A DNA stretch of 46,641 nucleotides from Methanobrevibacter sp. (GTDB lineage: Archaea; Methanobacteriota; Methanobacteria; Methanobacteriales; Methanobacteriaceae): the NCBI GenBank assembly GCA_017459665.1, contig JAFUCN010000076.1, positions 1-46,641 on the forward strand. Direction: 5' to 3'. Below are positions 17,198 through 27,013 of the stretch, one piece after another. A model generated the notes under the pieces. It had not been told where the DNA came from. It saw only the letters and a list, made by a program, of their open reading frames with translations, and did no database searches. A program made the position numbers and the translations under genes. The stretch's first letter is position 1, and each line of letters begins with the position of its first letter.

Positions 17198-18238
17198 TCA
17201 TCCTTCTAATCTTTTAATATCCAAAATCATCTGATCAAAGTCTGATATGAAATTTTTATCTTGAGTAACTCTGAATTTTTCATATCTTTCTAAAACATGC
17301 TTTTTTGCTTCCTCAGCAGATATTTTACCTTTCCCAACCAATATGGGCATTCTTCTGAGTTTGATATAATCATCCAGTAATTCTTTCCAGTCTTTCATAC
17401 TCATCGGTATTTTTTCTTCTGCACGGGATTCAGCTAGATTTAAAAAACCTTCAACTAAACTATTTAATCTAGACAATTCCTTTTGATTTAGGTAATTTTT
17501 TGAAATAACAACATCACTTTGCAATATTTTGCCATTTGGTGATTTACTCCAGCTTGTTAATCCCATATGTGTTTTTTCAACATCACTGCGAGAGTCTATA
17601 ATCTCTGCTGCAGTTTGGTTACTTATTGCATATATTAGTTTGTTTTGAACTGTTGCGAAGAATTTTTGAGTAATTTCAGCATCTTTGTCATAATCATAAC
17701 TTGTTGCGTAAATGTCTGTAATTTTCTGATTGAATCTTCTTTCAGACGCTCTTATTTCTTGTATTATTTCAAGTAATTCATCAAAATAGTCTTCGGTGAA
17801 TCTTCCGCCTTTTTTAAGAAGTTCCTTATTAACTACAAATCCTTTTATCATATATTGTTTTAATATTTGATTTGCCCAACGACGAAAGTGGGTTGCCTCT
17901 TTACTGTTAATTCTGTAGCCTATTGATATCATTGCATCAAGATTATACCATTTTTGAGGCCTTCCACCTTTTTTAGAGTTTATCAACTCTGAGTTGATAA
18001 ACTCTGATTGGTCTTCAAATAATTTTTTAGAGGATATGCTAACTTCATTTTCATTTAATTCTTCATTTTCAATGATTTTTCTAAAATGTTTGGATATATT
18101 TTGAGAACTTGTTCCAAAAATCTCTGAAACTAATTTTTGACTTGCCCAAAGTGTTTCATCAGCAATCAAAAATTCTCCTTCAACATCTTGTTGTCTACCT
18201 TTATATAATAATTTCTCAATAAGTTTGAATTCTTGCAT
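17198..18238 (-). CDS. RhuM-family protein (virulence RhuM-like), function unknown
   Basis: This 346-residue protein matches the RhuM family named after a Salmonella SPI-3 gene. The N-terminal part has EGEFLIADETLWASQKLVSEIFG and VSEIFGTSSQNISKHFRKI, a helix-turn-helix-like segment. The GGRPQKWYNLDAMISIGYRI and HFRRWANQILKQYM motifs are also found in phage Bro/KilA-like proteins. The biochemical role is not known; such genes are scattered among bacteria and archaea and often mobile. A GAGGGGC ribosome binding site precedes the ATG. It lies between polC and nrdD, where I would not expect it, consistent with insertion. A 31-base perfect palindrome lies inside the coding region. Confidence 0.85.
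   Translation of the reverse strand: MQEFKLIEKLLYKGRQQDVEGEFLIADETLWASQKLVSEIFGTSSQNISKHFRKIIENEELNENEVSISSKKLFEDQSEFINSELINSKKGGRPQKWYNLDAMISIGYRINSKEATHFRRWANQILKQYMIKGFVVNKELLKKGGRFTEDYFDELLEIIQEIRASERRFNQKITDIYATSYDYDKDAEITQKFFATVQNKLIYAISNQTAAEIIDSRSDVEKTHMGLTSWSKSPNGKILQSDVVISKNYLNQKELSRLNSLVEGFLNLAESRAEEKIPMSMKDWKELLDDYIKLRRMPILVGKGKISAEEAKKHVLERYEKFRVTQDKNFISDFDQMILDIKRLEG
17975..18005. repeat. 31-base perfect palindrome inside the RhuM gene
   Basis: AGAGTTTATCAACTC (17975-17989), one central T, then its exact reverse complement GAGTTGATAAACTCT (17991-18005). In the protein it gives the near-repeat EFINS-ELINS at about residues 78-87. Fifteen paired bases would form a strong hairpin in the mRNA or a cruciform in DNA. 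Confidence 0.8.
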
Positions 18239-18331
18239 GTTTGCCCCTCAAGTTAACTAAGTAATTTAACATTTGGTAATGATTTATAATCCATGTTTGG
18301 CAAGAGCATTTGTTATCTAATATTTCAGCCC

Positions 18332-21300
18332 TCAGAAGAAAACATCCAGTGAACTTTGTTTTGATTTATCACTTTCAAACAGTGAATTGATACCGTATTC
18401 CTGAATTTCTAAACGTTGCTTTAGATAATGGGAAACAGGATATCTGTTAACAAGCTCCTGAGATATTTCGAGGTATTTTGTAACTGACCCTTTTGAAACT
18501 GAAAGGATTAAATTACCTCCGCATTTGCACTTTCCGGTAAGAGGCATTCTTCTGTATTTGGAACCGCATTTGGTACATCTTACTTTTTGCTTGGAAAATG
18601 CCCTTGAATTACCCATGATGTCCGGCAGGAAGTGAGAGGATAACACTTTTTCAACAACTCCTCTTTGATCAACGGCTCTGATACTTTCTGCAAGGGAGAT
18701 TTGAGCTTCAACCTTTTCTCTCATTGAAGGCAATCTCTTGTAAAGGCATACGGTCGGTCCTGCATGAATGTTTGATGTGTGGTGTGAAAACATAAGTCCC
18801 TCATATTGCTCAGGAGTTCCCAAATGCATTTCTACATTGTCAATGTATTCAAGAACCTCTGCAGGTTTAAGTGGGCTGTAGGTTTTTTCATAAAATTCAA
18901 CAGGGAACCTTTCAAAGATGTCCAGGTTGTGGGATTCGTCGTCTATCTCTTCAGGGTCAATTCTTGATGATAAAACTAAAGGAGCATCCATACTTCCTCC
19001 TCTAGTGTTCGGTAAGTATGATTTTGAAAAGTTAATCAAAGCATCCAAAAGTAACATTATCGCATCTTCGTCACTGTCACAGTTTCTACGTTTTGCTGAA
19101 TGGAAATACGGGTGAGCATAACATCCTAATGCTTTTGTGAACCCAACGATTCTTCCAAGCACTCCTGCAGATGTGTGCGGTGCAAGGCCTGCAACAAGAT
19201 GTCCAATCAGATCGCTTTTTTCTTTAACATTGTAAAACGGTTCCATGCCGTAGTATCTTGTAAGCTCATCATCAATAAACTGTGCAGTTCTAAGGAGGTA
19301 TTCTCCGCAATTGTCTGAAATTACAATGTCCTGAACTCTCAGTTCAATGATTTGATCTTCATTTTCAATAGGATTTCCGTAACAGTCTTTTTCATAACCC
19401 ATCTCAAGCAGCTTTTCAACTGTAACTCCAATTTCTTTTGGAATAAAGTGGGTCAACGGCAAATCTGTTGAGTCGTGACGTATTGTACCGTCCTTGAATG
19501 TAAACACTTCATTTTTGGCTCTAAGAATTCCTTTCTCAAGAGGTTCTGGCAATTTTGACTCGGAAATCATACCTATGACTCCCTTTACCTCGTCCACTCT
19601 TCTTACTTTAACGTTGTCTGATGCCTTTTTAAGCATTGCAGCAAGAGGGATGTTTTTTGTAGAAGGCTTTCCGATTTCTGTTGGAGAACCGCATTTAGGG
19701 CAAAGAGAACCGAATGAGCTGATTCCACATTCCGGATTTGTACATTTTCTTCTTGAAAGGTCAATTTTAATGTTTCCTTTCTTGGCTGCTGTTGCAACCA
19801 ATCTTCTGGAACCACCATTGTTTCCGATAGGGAATAGTCCATGGGGTGCAGGTCTCATCAATCTTTCTTTTGATTTTTCAGGCCTACCTACGCGAGTACC
19901 GATATAAGCGGGAGCCTTATTTATGATTTCAACAGGTGAAACATCATTTACAGCTTCCAGAGTGGTATCCTTTTGAGGCAATTTCTTGGATAATGTTATC
20001 AAAAGGGCATAGGAGTGGTCTTTATCGATAATGATTTTGCCGTCACGAACGGTATGCGGCACGCCAATGACTTCCAATGTCCTTTTAGGATATGATAAGT
20101 CCAGTTTGAGTTCACCGCCAGGTTTATAACCTGATTTTCCTTTCTCAATCAAATCTATCAGTGAATTCAAATCCTGAATTGTCACGTCATTGTAACAGTA
20201 AGTGTATTTCGGATGAAGCGGAATGTTATAGTCTTTAGAAAGTCCAAATGCTTCTGTTGAAGGCAAGTATTCATATTCAAGCTTATGTAAATCCAAATTG
20301 GTGCTCTCAGCATCGAATTTTTCGCTTCTCATCAGAAGCTGAATCCACCATTCTTCACACCATCCTGATGGGTATAAAGGTTGGTTGTTTCTTAAAAATT
20401 CTCCGAATGCAACAAGCATGTCTCCTAAAAACAGGATTTCAACAACATCCTTTTTGAGTTCACGAGCCTGTTTGACTGAATCTATAATCACAACATCACC
20501 ATTTTTGAGCTTAACGGTTGGACCTTCAATCGAATCGACAGGAACGACACAGTTACCTTTGCCGGGATATTCAATTTTCAATTGTGTACCGACAGCCAAA
20601 AACTCAAGCAACGCCATTGTTGCTGGATGGACTCCCATGGTAGCAAGACCGGTATTTCTGGAACGACCATATCTTAGTCTGAATCCTCCCTTTTCAGAAG
20701 GATAGCCTAAAATAGGTCTTCCACCGATGATATCCTGAATATATTTAGGTTCGCTGATTATATCAGAGTCGCCACCGTCATCGCTTCCGGAATCATCTGT
20801 TTTAGGTTTTGAATACTCTTCAAGCCAATCCCAATCAAGGCCTAACTTATTGGCGATTTTTTTAATCTTTTTGGATTTCTGGATAACTCCCTCAACCATC
20901 GCAAGCAAAGCTCCACCACGGATATTGTTTGTTTCAACACGTTCCAAATCCCTGTGTGACACTTCCACCTGATCGGTCTGTTCACCGGTTACCTCGACAG
21001 GAATGTGATTTGCAGCAAATCTCACTTCTTCTGGTGTTGGTGAGTACTGCAGGTTTGTAACTTCGGATTCGTATAGCTCAACTTCCTCTACATATCTTTC
21101 GATTTCATCTTCAATAGGTTTGAATTCCTCGATATTGATTGCTCTTCTGATTTTATCTCCTAAAAGCACAGCCAGTGCTGCTGCAGTACCACCTGCACTT
21201 CTGATAGGTCCTGCAAAATAAACTCCAATGTATTTTGTTCCATCAAAGTTCTGCTTGATTTTGACCTGTGATATTCCTTCAAGAGGAGCTGCTACAACAC

Positions 21301-21631
21301 CTTCGGTAAGGATAGCAAGTGCTGTCCTTAACCCCTGGTCGCATCTCTGTTCCTCATCCCATTCGGCCTTTTCACCTGTGAGTTCGAACTTTCCTGATGC
21401 GATTTCAGCAGCAATTTCAAAAGCTACAGATTCTCTGTCCATATCTGTTTCCAATTCTTTAATACGTTGAGCCACACCTTCAGGACCAACAAGCCCTTCT
21501 ACTCTTTCAGCTAAATCCTTTGCAAGAGGTACTTCAGTTTTTGTTTCAACATCCAAACCTTTAGATCTTGCCTCATTAGCTATCTCGTATAGGTGATGGG
21601 TTTCAGCTTCTAATCTATCAAAATAATCCAT
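18332..21631 (-). CDS. polC: DNA polymerase D large subunit (DP2)
   Basis: PolD is the replicative polymerase of Euryarchaeota; DP2 is the catalytic subunit and works with the small exonuclease subunit DP1. The protein has RSAGGTAAALAVLLGD near the N-terminus and RPILGYPSEKGGFRLRYGRS. It also has a zinc site (CTNPEC...CPKCGS), the conserved FHSAKRRNCDSDEDAIMLLLDALINFSK region containing the catalytic acids, and a C-terminal zinc site (CTKCGSKYRR...CKCGG). ATG 21631 is preferred over an upstream TTG because GGCGATT precedes it, giving 1099 residues. The length shows no intein. The C-terminal QSSLDVFF is a PCNA-binding (PIP-box) motif. Confidence 0.97.
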   Translation of the reverse strand: MDYFDRLEAETHHLYEIANEARSKGLDVETKTEVPLAKDLAERVEGLVGPEGVAQRIKELETDMDRESVAFEIAAEIASGKFELTGEKAEWDEEQRCDQGLRTALAILTEGVVAAPLEGISQVKIKQNFDGTKYIGVYFAGPIRSAGGTAAALAVLLGDKIRRAINIEEFKPIEDEIERYVEEVELYESEVTNLQYSPTPEEVRFAANHIPVEVTGEQTDQVEVSHRDLERVETNNIRGGALLAMVEGVIQKSKKIKKIANKLGLDWDWLEEYSKPKTDDSGSDDGGDSDIISEPKYIQDIIGGRPILGYPSEKGGFRLRYGRSRNTGLATMGVHPATMALLEFLAVGTQLKIEYPGKGNCVVPVDSIEGPTVKLKNGDVVIIDSVKQARELKKDVVEILFLGDMLVAFGEFLRNNQPLYPSGWCEEWWIQLLMRSEKFDAESTNLDLHKLEYEYLPSTEAFGLSKDYNIPLHPKYTYCYNDVTIQDLNSLIDLIEKGKSGYKPGGELKLDLSYPKRTLEVIGVPHTVRDGKIIIDKDHSYALLITLSKKLPQKDTTLEAVNDVSPVEIINKAPAYIGTRVGRPEKSKERLMRPAPHGLFPIGNNGGSRRLVATAAKKGNIKIDLSRRKCTNPECGISSFGSLCPKCGSPTEIGKPSTKNIPLAAMLKKASDNVKVRRVDEVKGVIGMISESKLPEPLEKGILRAKNEVFTFKDGTIRHDSTDLPLTHFIPKEIGVTVEKLLEMGYEKDCYGNPIENEDQIIELRVQDIVISDNCGEYLLRTAQFIDDELTRYYGMEPFYNVKEKSDLIGHLVAGLAPHTSAGVLGRIVGFTKALGCYAHPYFHSAKRRNCDSDEDAIMLLLDALINFSKSYLPNTRGGSMDAPLVLSSRIDPEEIDDESHNLDIFERFPVEFYEKTYSPLKPAEVLEYIDNVEMHLGTPEQYEGLMFSHHTSNIHAGPTVCLYKRLPSMREKVEAQISLAESIRAVDQRGVVEKVLSSHFLPDIMGNSRAFSKQKVRCTKCGSKYRRMPLTGKCKCGGNLILSVSKGSVTKYLEISQELVNRYPVSHYLKQRLEIQEYGINSLFESDKSKQSSLDVFF

Positions 21632-21788
21632 GGTAATCGCCAAAGTTACAAAATTAATTTAACATATAATATATTGATTTTCATGATATTAAAATTATTT
21701 GATAATACTTAAATATTGAAAAATTCAAATTTTAAGATGTATATTGTAGTTGAACTTTTTAATTATTATTGCTATTTTGGTGATATTA

Positions 21789-22859
21789 ATGTCTGACGAT
21801 AAACCAATAAACGCTATGTATGGCGGTAAAATAAAATTAGACTTAGATAAACTTAAAAATAAATCTGATAAAAAAGAAGAACCAGTCGAAGAGCCAGTTG
21901 AAGAACAAGTGGTTGAAGAGACTGTCGAAGAGACTGTTGAAGAAGTAGCTGAAGAAGAGGTTGCTGAAGAGGTTGTTGACGAACCTGAAGAAGTGGCCGA
22001 AGATGATGCTACTGAAGAGGTTGAAGAAGTTGCTGATGAGCCTGAAGAAGTGGTTGAAGAAGTCAGTGACGAACCTGCTGAAGAAGAAACTGTTGAAGAA
22101 GCTGAAGAACCTGCATGTGAAGAAGCTTCCGATAGTGATATTTCTAAAAAATTAGATGATTTGAAAAAGAAATTGGCTGAAAGAGAAAAGAAATTATCTA
22201 ATCAATCCAGCGAACTCAACTATTTAACCAATAAAATTATTCCTAAACTTAAAAAAGAGAATTCTGAGTTAAATGGTCTCAAAAAAGAATTAACTGATGC
22301 ACTTGAAAAAAGTACTAGAAAATACTTTGATCAATTGGACATCAATGCTGATTTAAGTAATCAAATAGGAAAATTAGGTGCTGAAGGAGCAGTTAATAAA
22401 GTAAGGGCAGATAAATTGGAAAATGAAATCGGCTCAATCAAAGAAGATTTAGAAGCTAAAATCAGCCAATATAAGGAAAAACTAGCTTCCATTAATGTTG
22501 ATGAAGTTAAAAATCAAAACAAAGAGTTAACTGCTGAAGTTGGTGATTTAAAAGAAAAACTAAGTGAAACCAGGAAAGAAAACATATCCCTTTCCGAAGA
22601 AGTTGATAAGTTAAGAGCTGAACTTATTGATCTTGGTAACTACAAAGATGAAGTTGACAGTCAAAACAAAAAAGAGATTACAGGTTATAAAGATGAAATC
22701 TCTTCACTTAAGACCCAACTCAAACTCAAGGAAAGTAGTTACGACAAACTATCTAATGAATCTAAAAAGACAATATCCGATTTACACAATCAGGTTAAAA
22801 AACTTGAAGATGAATTAGAAAAACAATCCAATAAAGGATTATTTAACAGATTTAAATAG
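21789..22859 (+). CDS. Acidic-repeat coiled-coil protein, function unknown
   Basis: The start is set at ATG 21789 because GGTGAT stands four bases before it; an upstream TTG frame would add 13 hydrophobic residues. This gives 356 residues. After MSDDKPINAMYGGKIKLDLDK comes a long Glu/Val-rich low-complexity stretch (about 30-115, repeated EEV and EETVEE units). A continuous Lys/Glu-rich coiled coil follows (about 120-345), then a basic end, GLFNRFK. The acidic region and the coil suggest a scaffold or a chromosome- or cell-division-associated factor, but no family is recognised. It is divergent from polC, with about 157 bases between starts. A stem-loop covers its stop codon. Confidence 0.8.
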   Translation: MSDDKPINAMYGGKIKLDLDKLKNKSDKKEEPVEEPVEEQVVEETVEETVEEVAEEEVAEEVVDEPEEVAEDDATEEVEEVADEPEEVVEEVSDEPAEEETVEEAEEPACEEASDSDISKKLDDLKKKLAEREKKLSNQSSELNYLTNKIIPKLKKENSELNGLKKELTDALEKSTRKYFDQLDINADLSNQIGKLGAEGAVNKVRADKLENEIGSIKEDLEAKISQYKEKLASINVDEVKNQNKELTAEVGDLKEKLSETRKENISLSEEVDKLRAELIDLGNYKDEVDSQNKKEITGYKDEISSLKTQLKLKESSYDKLSNESKKTISDLHNQVKKLEDELEKQSNKGLFNRFK

Positions 22860-22893
22860 ATGATAAATTCATCTATTTTCTATTCTTTTTTTT
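22854..22893 (+). terminator. Stem-loop over the coiled-coil gene stop, with T8
   Basis: AAATAGATGA (22854-22863) and TCATCTATTT (22869-22878) are perfect ten-base arms around five bases. The TAG at 22857-22859 lies in the first arm, and TCTATTCTTTTTTTT follows. Confidence 0.7.
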
Positions 22894-22896
22894 AAA

Positions 22897-23367
22897 ATGA
22901 CTCTAGATAGCTATTTCATGAAAGAGGCCATCAAAGAAGCCGAAAAATCTTTAGCCGAAGGTGGGATTCCAATTGGAGCAGTCCTGGTTAAGGATAATGA
23001 AATCATATCCAGAGGTCATAACAGATTGATTCAAAACGATTCTGTCTTGTTGCATGCCGAAATGGACGCACTTGAAAATGCAGGACGTTTGGACTATGAA
23101 GATTACATCAAATGCACATTATATACTACATTGTCGCCCTGTCCGATGTGTTCTGGGGCTGTAATTTTGTATAACATTCCCCGTGTTGTGATAGGTGAGA
23201 ATAAAACATTGATGGGTGCCGAAAATCTTTTAAAATGCAACGATGTGGAAGTTGTTGTGCTAAATGATATGAAATGCAGGGATTTATTTTTGGAATTTGC
23301 ATGCAACAATCCTGAAGTTTGGGACGGAGAACTTGAAAAGGTAGGAAATTCAACTGAGGTAAAATGA
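22897..23367 (+). CDS. Cytosine deaminase-like zinc deaminase (yeast FCY1-type)
   Basis: The 156-residue protein belongs to the cytidine/deoxycytidylate deaminase fold. Zinc is held by His53 (HAE, with catalytic Glu55), Cys82 and Cys85 in PCPMC. Overall wording such as GGIPIGAVLV, LYTTLSPCPMCSGAVILYNIPRVVIGEN and the C-terminal NPEVWDGE tail closely follows yeast cytosine deaminase, rather than TadA, the bacterial tRNA adenosine deaminase. The likely reaction is cytosine to uracil for pyrimidine salvage; tRNA or guanine deamination remain alternatives. Its last codons overlap the next gene by an ATGA, so the two are coupled. Confidence 0.85.
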   Translation: MTLDSYFMKEAIKEAEKSLAEGGIPIGAVLVKDNEIISRGHNRLIQNDSVLLHAEMDALENAGRLDYEDYIKCTLYTTLSPCPMCSGAVILYNIPRVVIGENKTLMGAENLLKCNDVEVVVLNDMKCRDLFLEFACNNPEVWDGELEKVGNSTEVK

Positions 23368-23744
23368 TGGAAATAATTGTAACTGATGAAAGAGATGTAA
23401 GATTTCAGGAATTCTGCGATTCCTTCGGGTGTGAAATTGATGAACCTCATGTAGTTCTGCTTTTGATGAACTTCAAAAAAGCTGTCGGTTGCACCAGCTT
23501 TAAGGTATATGATGCTGATTCAGCTGAAATAACCACTTTATTTTTAAATTCCTATGATAATCGTGAAAAGATTGCATATAAACTGATTAGGCAACTAGAA
23601 AAGATAGCAATGGACTATGAATTCAAAAGTGTTGTCGTTAGCTTTGACAGCAGGGAAGATATCCTAATAGAAATCTTTGAAAAACTAGATTATCAGTGGG
23701 TAGATGATTTTTTAATGAAAAAAGAGTTTAAAAGTTTAATTTAA
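23364..23744 (+). CDS. Probable GNAT-type acetyltransferase
   Basis: A 126-residue protein with the order of a GNAT domain: a central beta hairpin (AVGCTSFKVYDADSAEITTLFLN, about 36-58), a helix after NREKIAYKLIRQLEKIA (about 62-78), and a final strand (FKSVVVSF). The acetyl-CoA loop, usually RxxGxG, is here YDNREKI and is degenerate, so activity is uncertain. It starts inside the stop of the deaminase gene (ATGA); the second ATG, at 23367, is an alternative start. Its substrate is unknown. Confidence 0.6.
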   Translation: MMEIIVTDERDVRFQEFCDSFGCEIDEPHVVLLLMNFKKAVGCTSFKVYDADSAEITTLFLNSYDNREKIAYKLIRQLEKIAMDYEFKSVVVSFDSREDILIEIFEKLDYQWVDDFLMKKEFKSLI

Positions 23745-23755
23745 AAAATAAGATT

Positions 23756-23785
23756 AAAAGATTAAGCTTCTTGTCTTAATCTTTT
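23756..23785. terminator. Bidirectional stem-loop between convergent genes
   Basis: AAAAGATTAAG (23756-23766) and CTTAATCTTTT (23775-23785) are perfect eleven-base arms around eight bases. Read from either strand the stem ends in a run of T. It contains the lysS stop (23762-23764) and lies 11 bases past the acetyltransferase stop. Confidence 0.7.
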
Positions 23786-25345
23786 TACAACAAAGTCTTT
23801 GTCCAAGCTTAACAGGAATGATGCTGCTCTTGGGCCTTGTTTTTGACCGAGAATCATTTTGTAAATGGCCTGGAAACCTTTTTGTGGTTTTAATCCTTGA
23901 GATTCTAGGATTTCATACATTGCATCGTGCAATGCAGTCGCATCTGCAAACTCATTGTTTTCCATTAAATCAGCTAAATCGCTCAAGAATTGAGTTTGTT
24001 CATCTGTCAATGGTAATTTAGGAATATTTTTGGTTTGCACTTGGAATTTTACAAATTTAGGTGCATAAGTGTCCAACCAGTAAATTACGTTATTGACTCT
24101 TTCTCTGTATTGAGCTAATTCAGTTTCGGTTAAATCACCAAATTCTTTGTCTTTAAAGCTTTTGGTTAATTGTGAGTTCCTTTTAAGAATGTCAAAGATT
24201 TTTTCTAAATCGTCACCAGCAATCTGGTAAGCATTGACAAGGAATCTGAACGGTGGTCTGAAAGGTAGTGGACTACCTTCATTGATTTGAACTATTTCAT
24301 AAATTTCCTTGAATTTTCTTGCTTCTTTTTCAGATGGTGCTTCCACTTCACCATAGAATACTTTTTCAACAGTATCGAACTGGTCAATAAAGTCTAAGAA
24401 AGGCATTTTTGGTGAGAAATCTTTTGCTTTCATAGGTTTTGACCTGAATAAGTAGTAGTGAAGACTTTCAGCAGGACCAATTTTCAACCATTCTTCAGGA
24501 GCAAAGAATACTCCATGGGATTTACTCATTGCTTCACCGTCTAGTGTAATCCATTCGTATGGTACAGGATAAGGTGCAGGATAGTCAAAGATTTTTTCTG
24601 AAATGACACTGCTTACATCATATGATCCACCACTTGCAGCATGGTCTTTTCCGAACGGTTCGCAGGTTGTTCCGAATATTTTCCATCTTGCCGCCCATTC
24701 AACTCTCCAGGTAAGTTTTCCGTTACCGGTTTTAATGTCCATTTCACCTTCATGGCCGCATTCACATCTGTACTTTATGATGTCGCCATCGTAATCGTAA
24801 GCGTAAGTTGTATTTACTCTACCACATTCATCACAAATCGGGTTGTAAGGTAACCAGTCATCTGCTAGTGGTTCTCTTCTGTACTGGTTGAAGATTTCTT
24901 TGATTTTTTCAACTTTTTCAAGGGAAGTTCTGATGTAATCGTTATATACTCCGGATTTGTACATTTCAAAACCGGATTTGGTTTCCATTTCAATTCCATA
25001 ATCGTCCATTACGCTAAGTAAAGGTTTTTCAAAGTGTTCTACAAAGTTGGCGCAACAGCCATCAGGACATGGAATCATTGAATATGGCATTCCTAAGTAT
25101 TTATCATAGGATTCAGGTAAAGGATATGGAACTTTTCTAAGTGGGTCGTGGTCATCTGCAATCCATATTGTTTTAGCTTTTTTTCCTTTTTCTCTTAATT
25201 TCTTTCCAATTCCGTTAGCTACAAATATGTCGCAGGAGTTTCCAATGTGTATTGAACCAGAGATTGAAGTTCCACTTGCGATGATATGTTCTTCTACATC
25301 CATTTTACTTAATTCATTAGCTATGTTTTCAATCCAATGTGTCAT
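23762..25345 (-). CDS. lysS: Class I lysyl-tRNA synthetase
   Basis: This 527-residue enzyme charges tRNA-Lys with lysine. It is the class I form (LysRS1) typical of Euryarchaeota, not the class II bacterial form. The class I signatures are both present: HIGN in [11 protein letters not shown] near residue 33, and MSKSHG at 273-278. A zinc module (CDECGRVN...CECGHEG) sits between them. The ATG at 25345 follows a GGTGA ribosome binding site. On the minus strand a TATA box (TATAAAAC, around 25380-25373) lies just ahead, so the leader must be very short. Confidence 0.96.
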   Translation of the reverse strand: MTHWIENIANELSKMDVEEHIIASGTSISGSIHIGNSCDIFVANGIGKKLREKGKKAKTIWIADDHDPLRKVPYPLPESYDKYLGMPYSMIPCPDGCCANFVEHFEKPLLSVMDDYGIEMETKSGFEMYKSGVYNDYIRTSLEKVEKIKEIFNQYRREPLADDWLPYNPICDECGRVNTTYAYDYDGDIIKYRCECGHEGEMDIKTGNGKLTWRVEWAARWKIFGTTCEPFGKDHAASGGSYDVSSVISEKIFDYPAPYPVPYEWITLDGEAMSKSHGVFFAPEEWLKIGPAESLHYYLFRSKPMKAKDFSPKMPFLDFIDQFDTVEKVFYGEVEAPSEKEARKFKEIYEIVQINEGSPLPFRPPFRFLVNAYQIAGDDLEKIFDILKRNSQLTKSFKDKEFGDLTETELAQYRERVNNVIYWLDTYAPKFVKFQVQTKNIPKLPLTDEQTQFLSDLADLMENNEFADATALHDAMYEILESQGLKPQKGFQAIYKMILGQKQGPRAASFLLSLDKDFVVKRLRQEA

Positions 25346-25451
25346 ATATTCACCGTTAATAATGATAAAATAAGTTTTATACTAGATTAATTTTTGTAAG
25401 TATTAATATAAAATATTATCTTATGGGATGGTTTGTAAATAAAAAAAGAAA

Positions 25452-25476
25452 AAATAGATTAAAAAATAATCTATTT
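25452..25476 (-). terminator. Stem-loop over the thiC stop codon
   Basis: AAATAGATTA (25452-25461) and TAATCTATTT (25467-25476) are perfect ten-base arms around five bases. The thiC stop lies in the arm, and on the minus strand TTTCTTTTTTTATT follows. Confidence 0.65.
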
Positions 25477-26769
25477 GATAAGGTCAGAATCTGATTGGTC
25501 TAACCATTCGTTAACGATTTTTACTGCACAGAAGTTACCGCACATGGTACAGGTGTCTTCTTCTTCAGGAGGTCTTTGATCTCTTTTTGCACGTGCAGCT
25601 TCAGGGAACATTGCACATTCGTATTGTGCTTCCCAATCAAGTTTTTTACGAGCTTCAGCCATTGCTAAATCTTGTGAACCATCAATTTGGCCGGTTGCTA
25701 AGTCTCCTGCATAAGCTCCGATTTTGGTTGCAATTACACCTTCCCTTACATCATCAGGGTTTGGAAGAGCTAAGTGTTCGGCAGGAGTTACATAACAGAT
25801 GAAGTCTGCTCCAGCTTTTGCAGAGGATGCTGCACCGATAGCTGATACGATGTGGTCGTAACCTGGTGCTACGTCACATACAATAGGTCCTAACATGTAG
25901 AATGGAGCGTTTGAACACATTTTCTTTTGAATCATTACATTTGTTGGAATTTCGTTAATTGGAATGTGTCCAGGTCCTTCAATCATACATTGTACTCCGG
26001 CTTCACGGGATCTGTCGATTAATTCTCCTAAAATGATCAATTCTTGGATTTGTGCCCTGTCTGTTGAATCAGCAATGGACCCTGCTCTCATACCGTTTGC
26101 AAGTGAAAGAACAACATCGTGTTCTTTTGCAATTTCTAAAACATAATCGAAGTTTTCATATAATGGATTTTCTTTTTCGTTTTCAACAATCCATCCGGAC
26201 ATGAATGAACCTCCTCTTGAAACAAGTCCGGTTACACGGCCTTGTCTTTTGAGTCTGGTTAATGTTTCGATGTTGATACTACTGTGGATTGCCATAAAGT
26301 CAATACCATCTTTTGCTTGTTTTTCGATGGTGTTGAATAAATCATCTTCAGTCATGTAAACTACAGAACCGTCTCTTCTGATACTTTCAATAGCTGCCTG
26401 ATAAACTGGTACTGACCCTACTGGTAAAGGAGACATATCCAATACTCTGTTTCTAATCACGTCTAAGTCTCCACCGATACTTAATTCCATTAAGCAGTCT
26501 GCACCGTTGTCTATTGCGATTTGTGCTTTTTTAACTTCTTCATCAAAGTCAACAATATCGGTTGAGGTACCGACTGTTGCATTGACTTTTGTTCTAAGTC
26601 CTGCACCAATACCTGCAGCTTCGATGTCTCTGTGTACGTTTCCAGGGATAACGATAGTTCCGTTAGCTACGGATTTTAATATAAAATCTTCTGAAACATT
26701 TTCTATTTTAGCAACATGTTTCATTTCATCGGTTAAAATACCTTTTTTTGCATCACTAATTTGTGTCAT
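25471..26769 (-). CDS. thiC: Phosphomethylpyrimidine synthase
   Basis: ThiC is a radical-SAM enzyme that rearranges aminoimidazole ribotide to the hydroxymethylpyrimidine phosphate part of thiamin. The C-terminal cluster motif is intact, with Cys407, Cys410 and Cys414 in CTMCGNFC. Typical phrases include [15 protein letters not shown] and [17 protein letters not shown]. At 432 residues it is the short archaeal form without the bacterial N-domain. The ATG follows GTGATAAA. No thiamin riboswitch (CTGAGA) was found ahead of it. Confidence 0.96.
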   Translation of the reverse strand: MTQISDAKKGILTDEMKHVAKIENVSEDFILKSVANGTIVIPGNVHRDIEAAGIGAGLRTKVNATVGTSTDIVDFDEEVKKAQIAIDNGADCLMELSIGGDLDVIRNRVLDMSPLPVGSVPVYQAAIESIRRDGSVVYMTEDDLFNTIEKQAKDGIDFMAIHSSINIETLTRLKRQGRVTGLVSRGGSFMSGWIVENEKENPLYENFDYVLEIAKEHDVVLSLANGMRAGSIADSTDRAQIQELIILGELIDRSREAGVQCMIEGPGHIPINEIPTNVMIQKKMCSNAPFYMLGPIVCDVAPGYDHIVSAIGAASSAKAGADFICYVTPAEHLALPNPDDVREGVIATKIGAYAGDLATGQIDGSQDLAMAEARKKLDWEAQYECAMFPEAARAKRDQRPPEEEDTCTMCGNFCAVKIVNEWLDQSDSDLIK

Positions 26770-27013
26770 TTTATCACATCATTAATCAAATAAGATTTAA
26801 AACAGTCCAAAATATTTTATAAATTTCTCAATTTATTTTGATAATTTCTTATCTTTATTTTTTAGTATTTAAATTAGTAGGTTTGTTTGTTTTTTATTCA
26901 ATCTGTATTGAAATTATTAAAGTGATTTTTAAAAAATAGTCTTCTATAAAAAGTTATTTTAAAATTAAAGCAATATTGATAAAAATAAAGTAAAATTGAA
27001 AAAAAGAATAAAT

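Noticed and set aside
14683-21631. Inteins in nrdD or polC
   Set aside because: Both proteins have ordinary family lengths, and no intein splice-junction motifs (Cys-start block, HN-C end) interrupt their conserved motifs.
26770-27013. Thiamin (TPP) riboswitch ahead of thiC
   Set aside because: No CTGAGA or ACCTGA elements on the minus strand; only AT-rich sequence and a TATA candidate.
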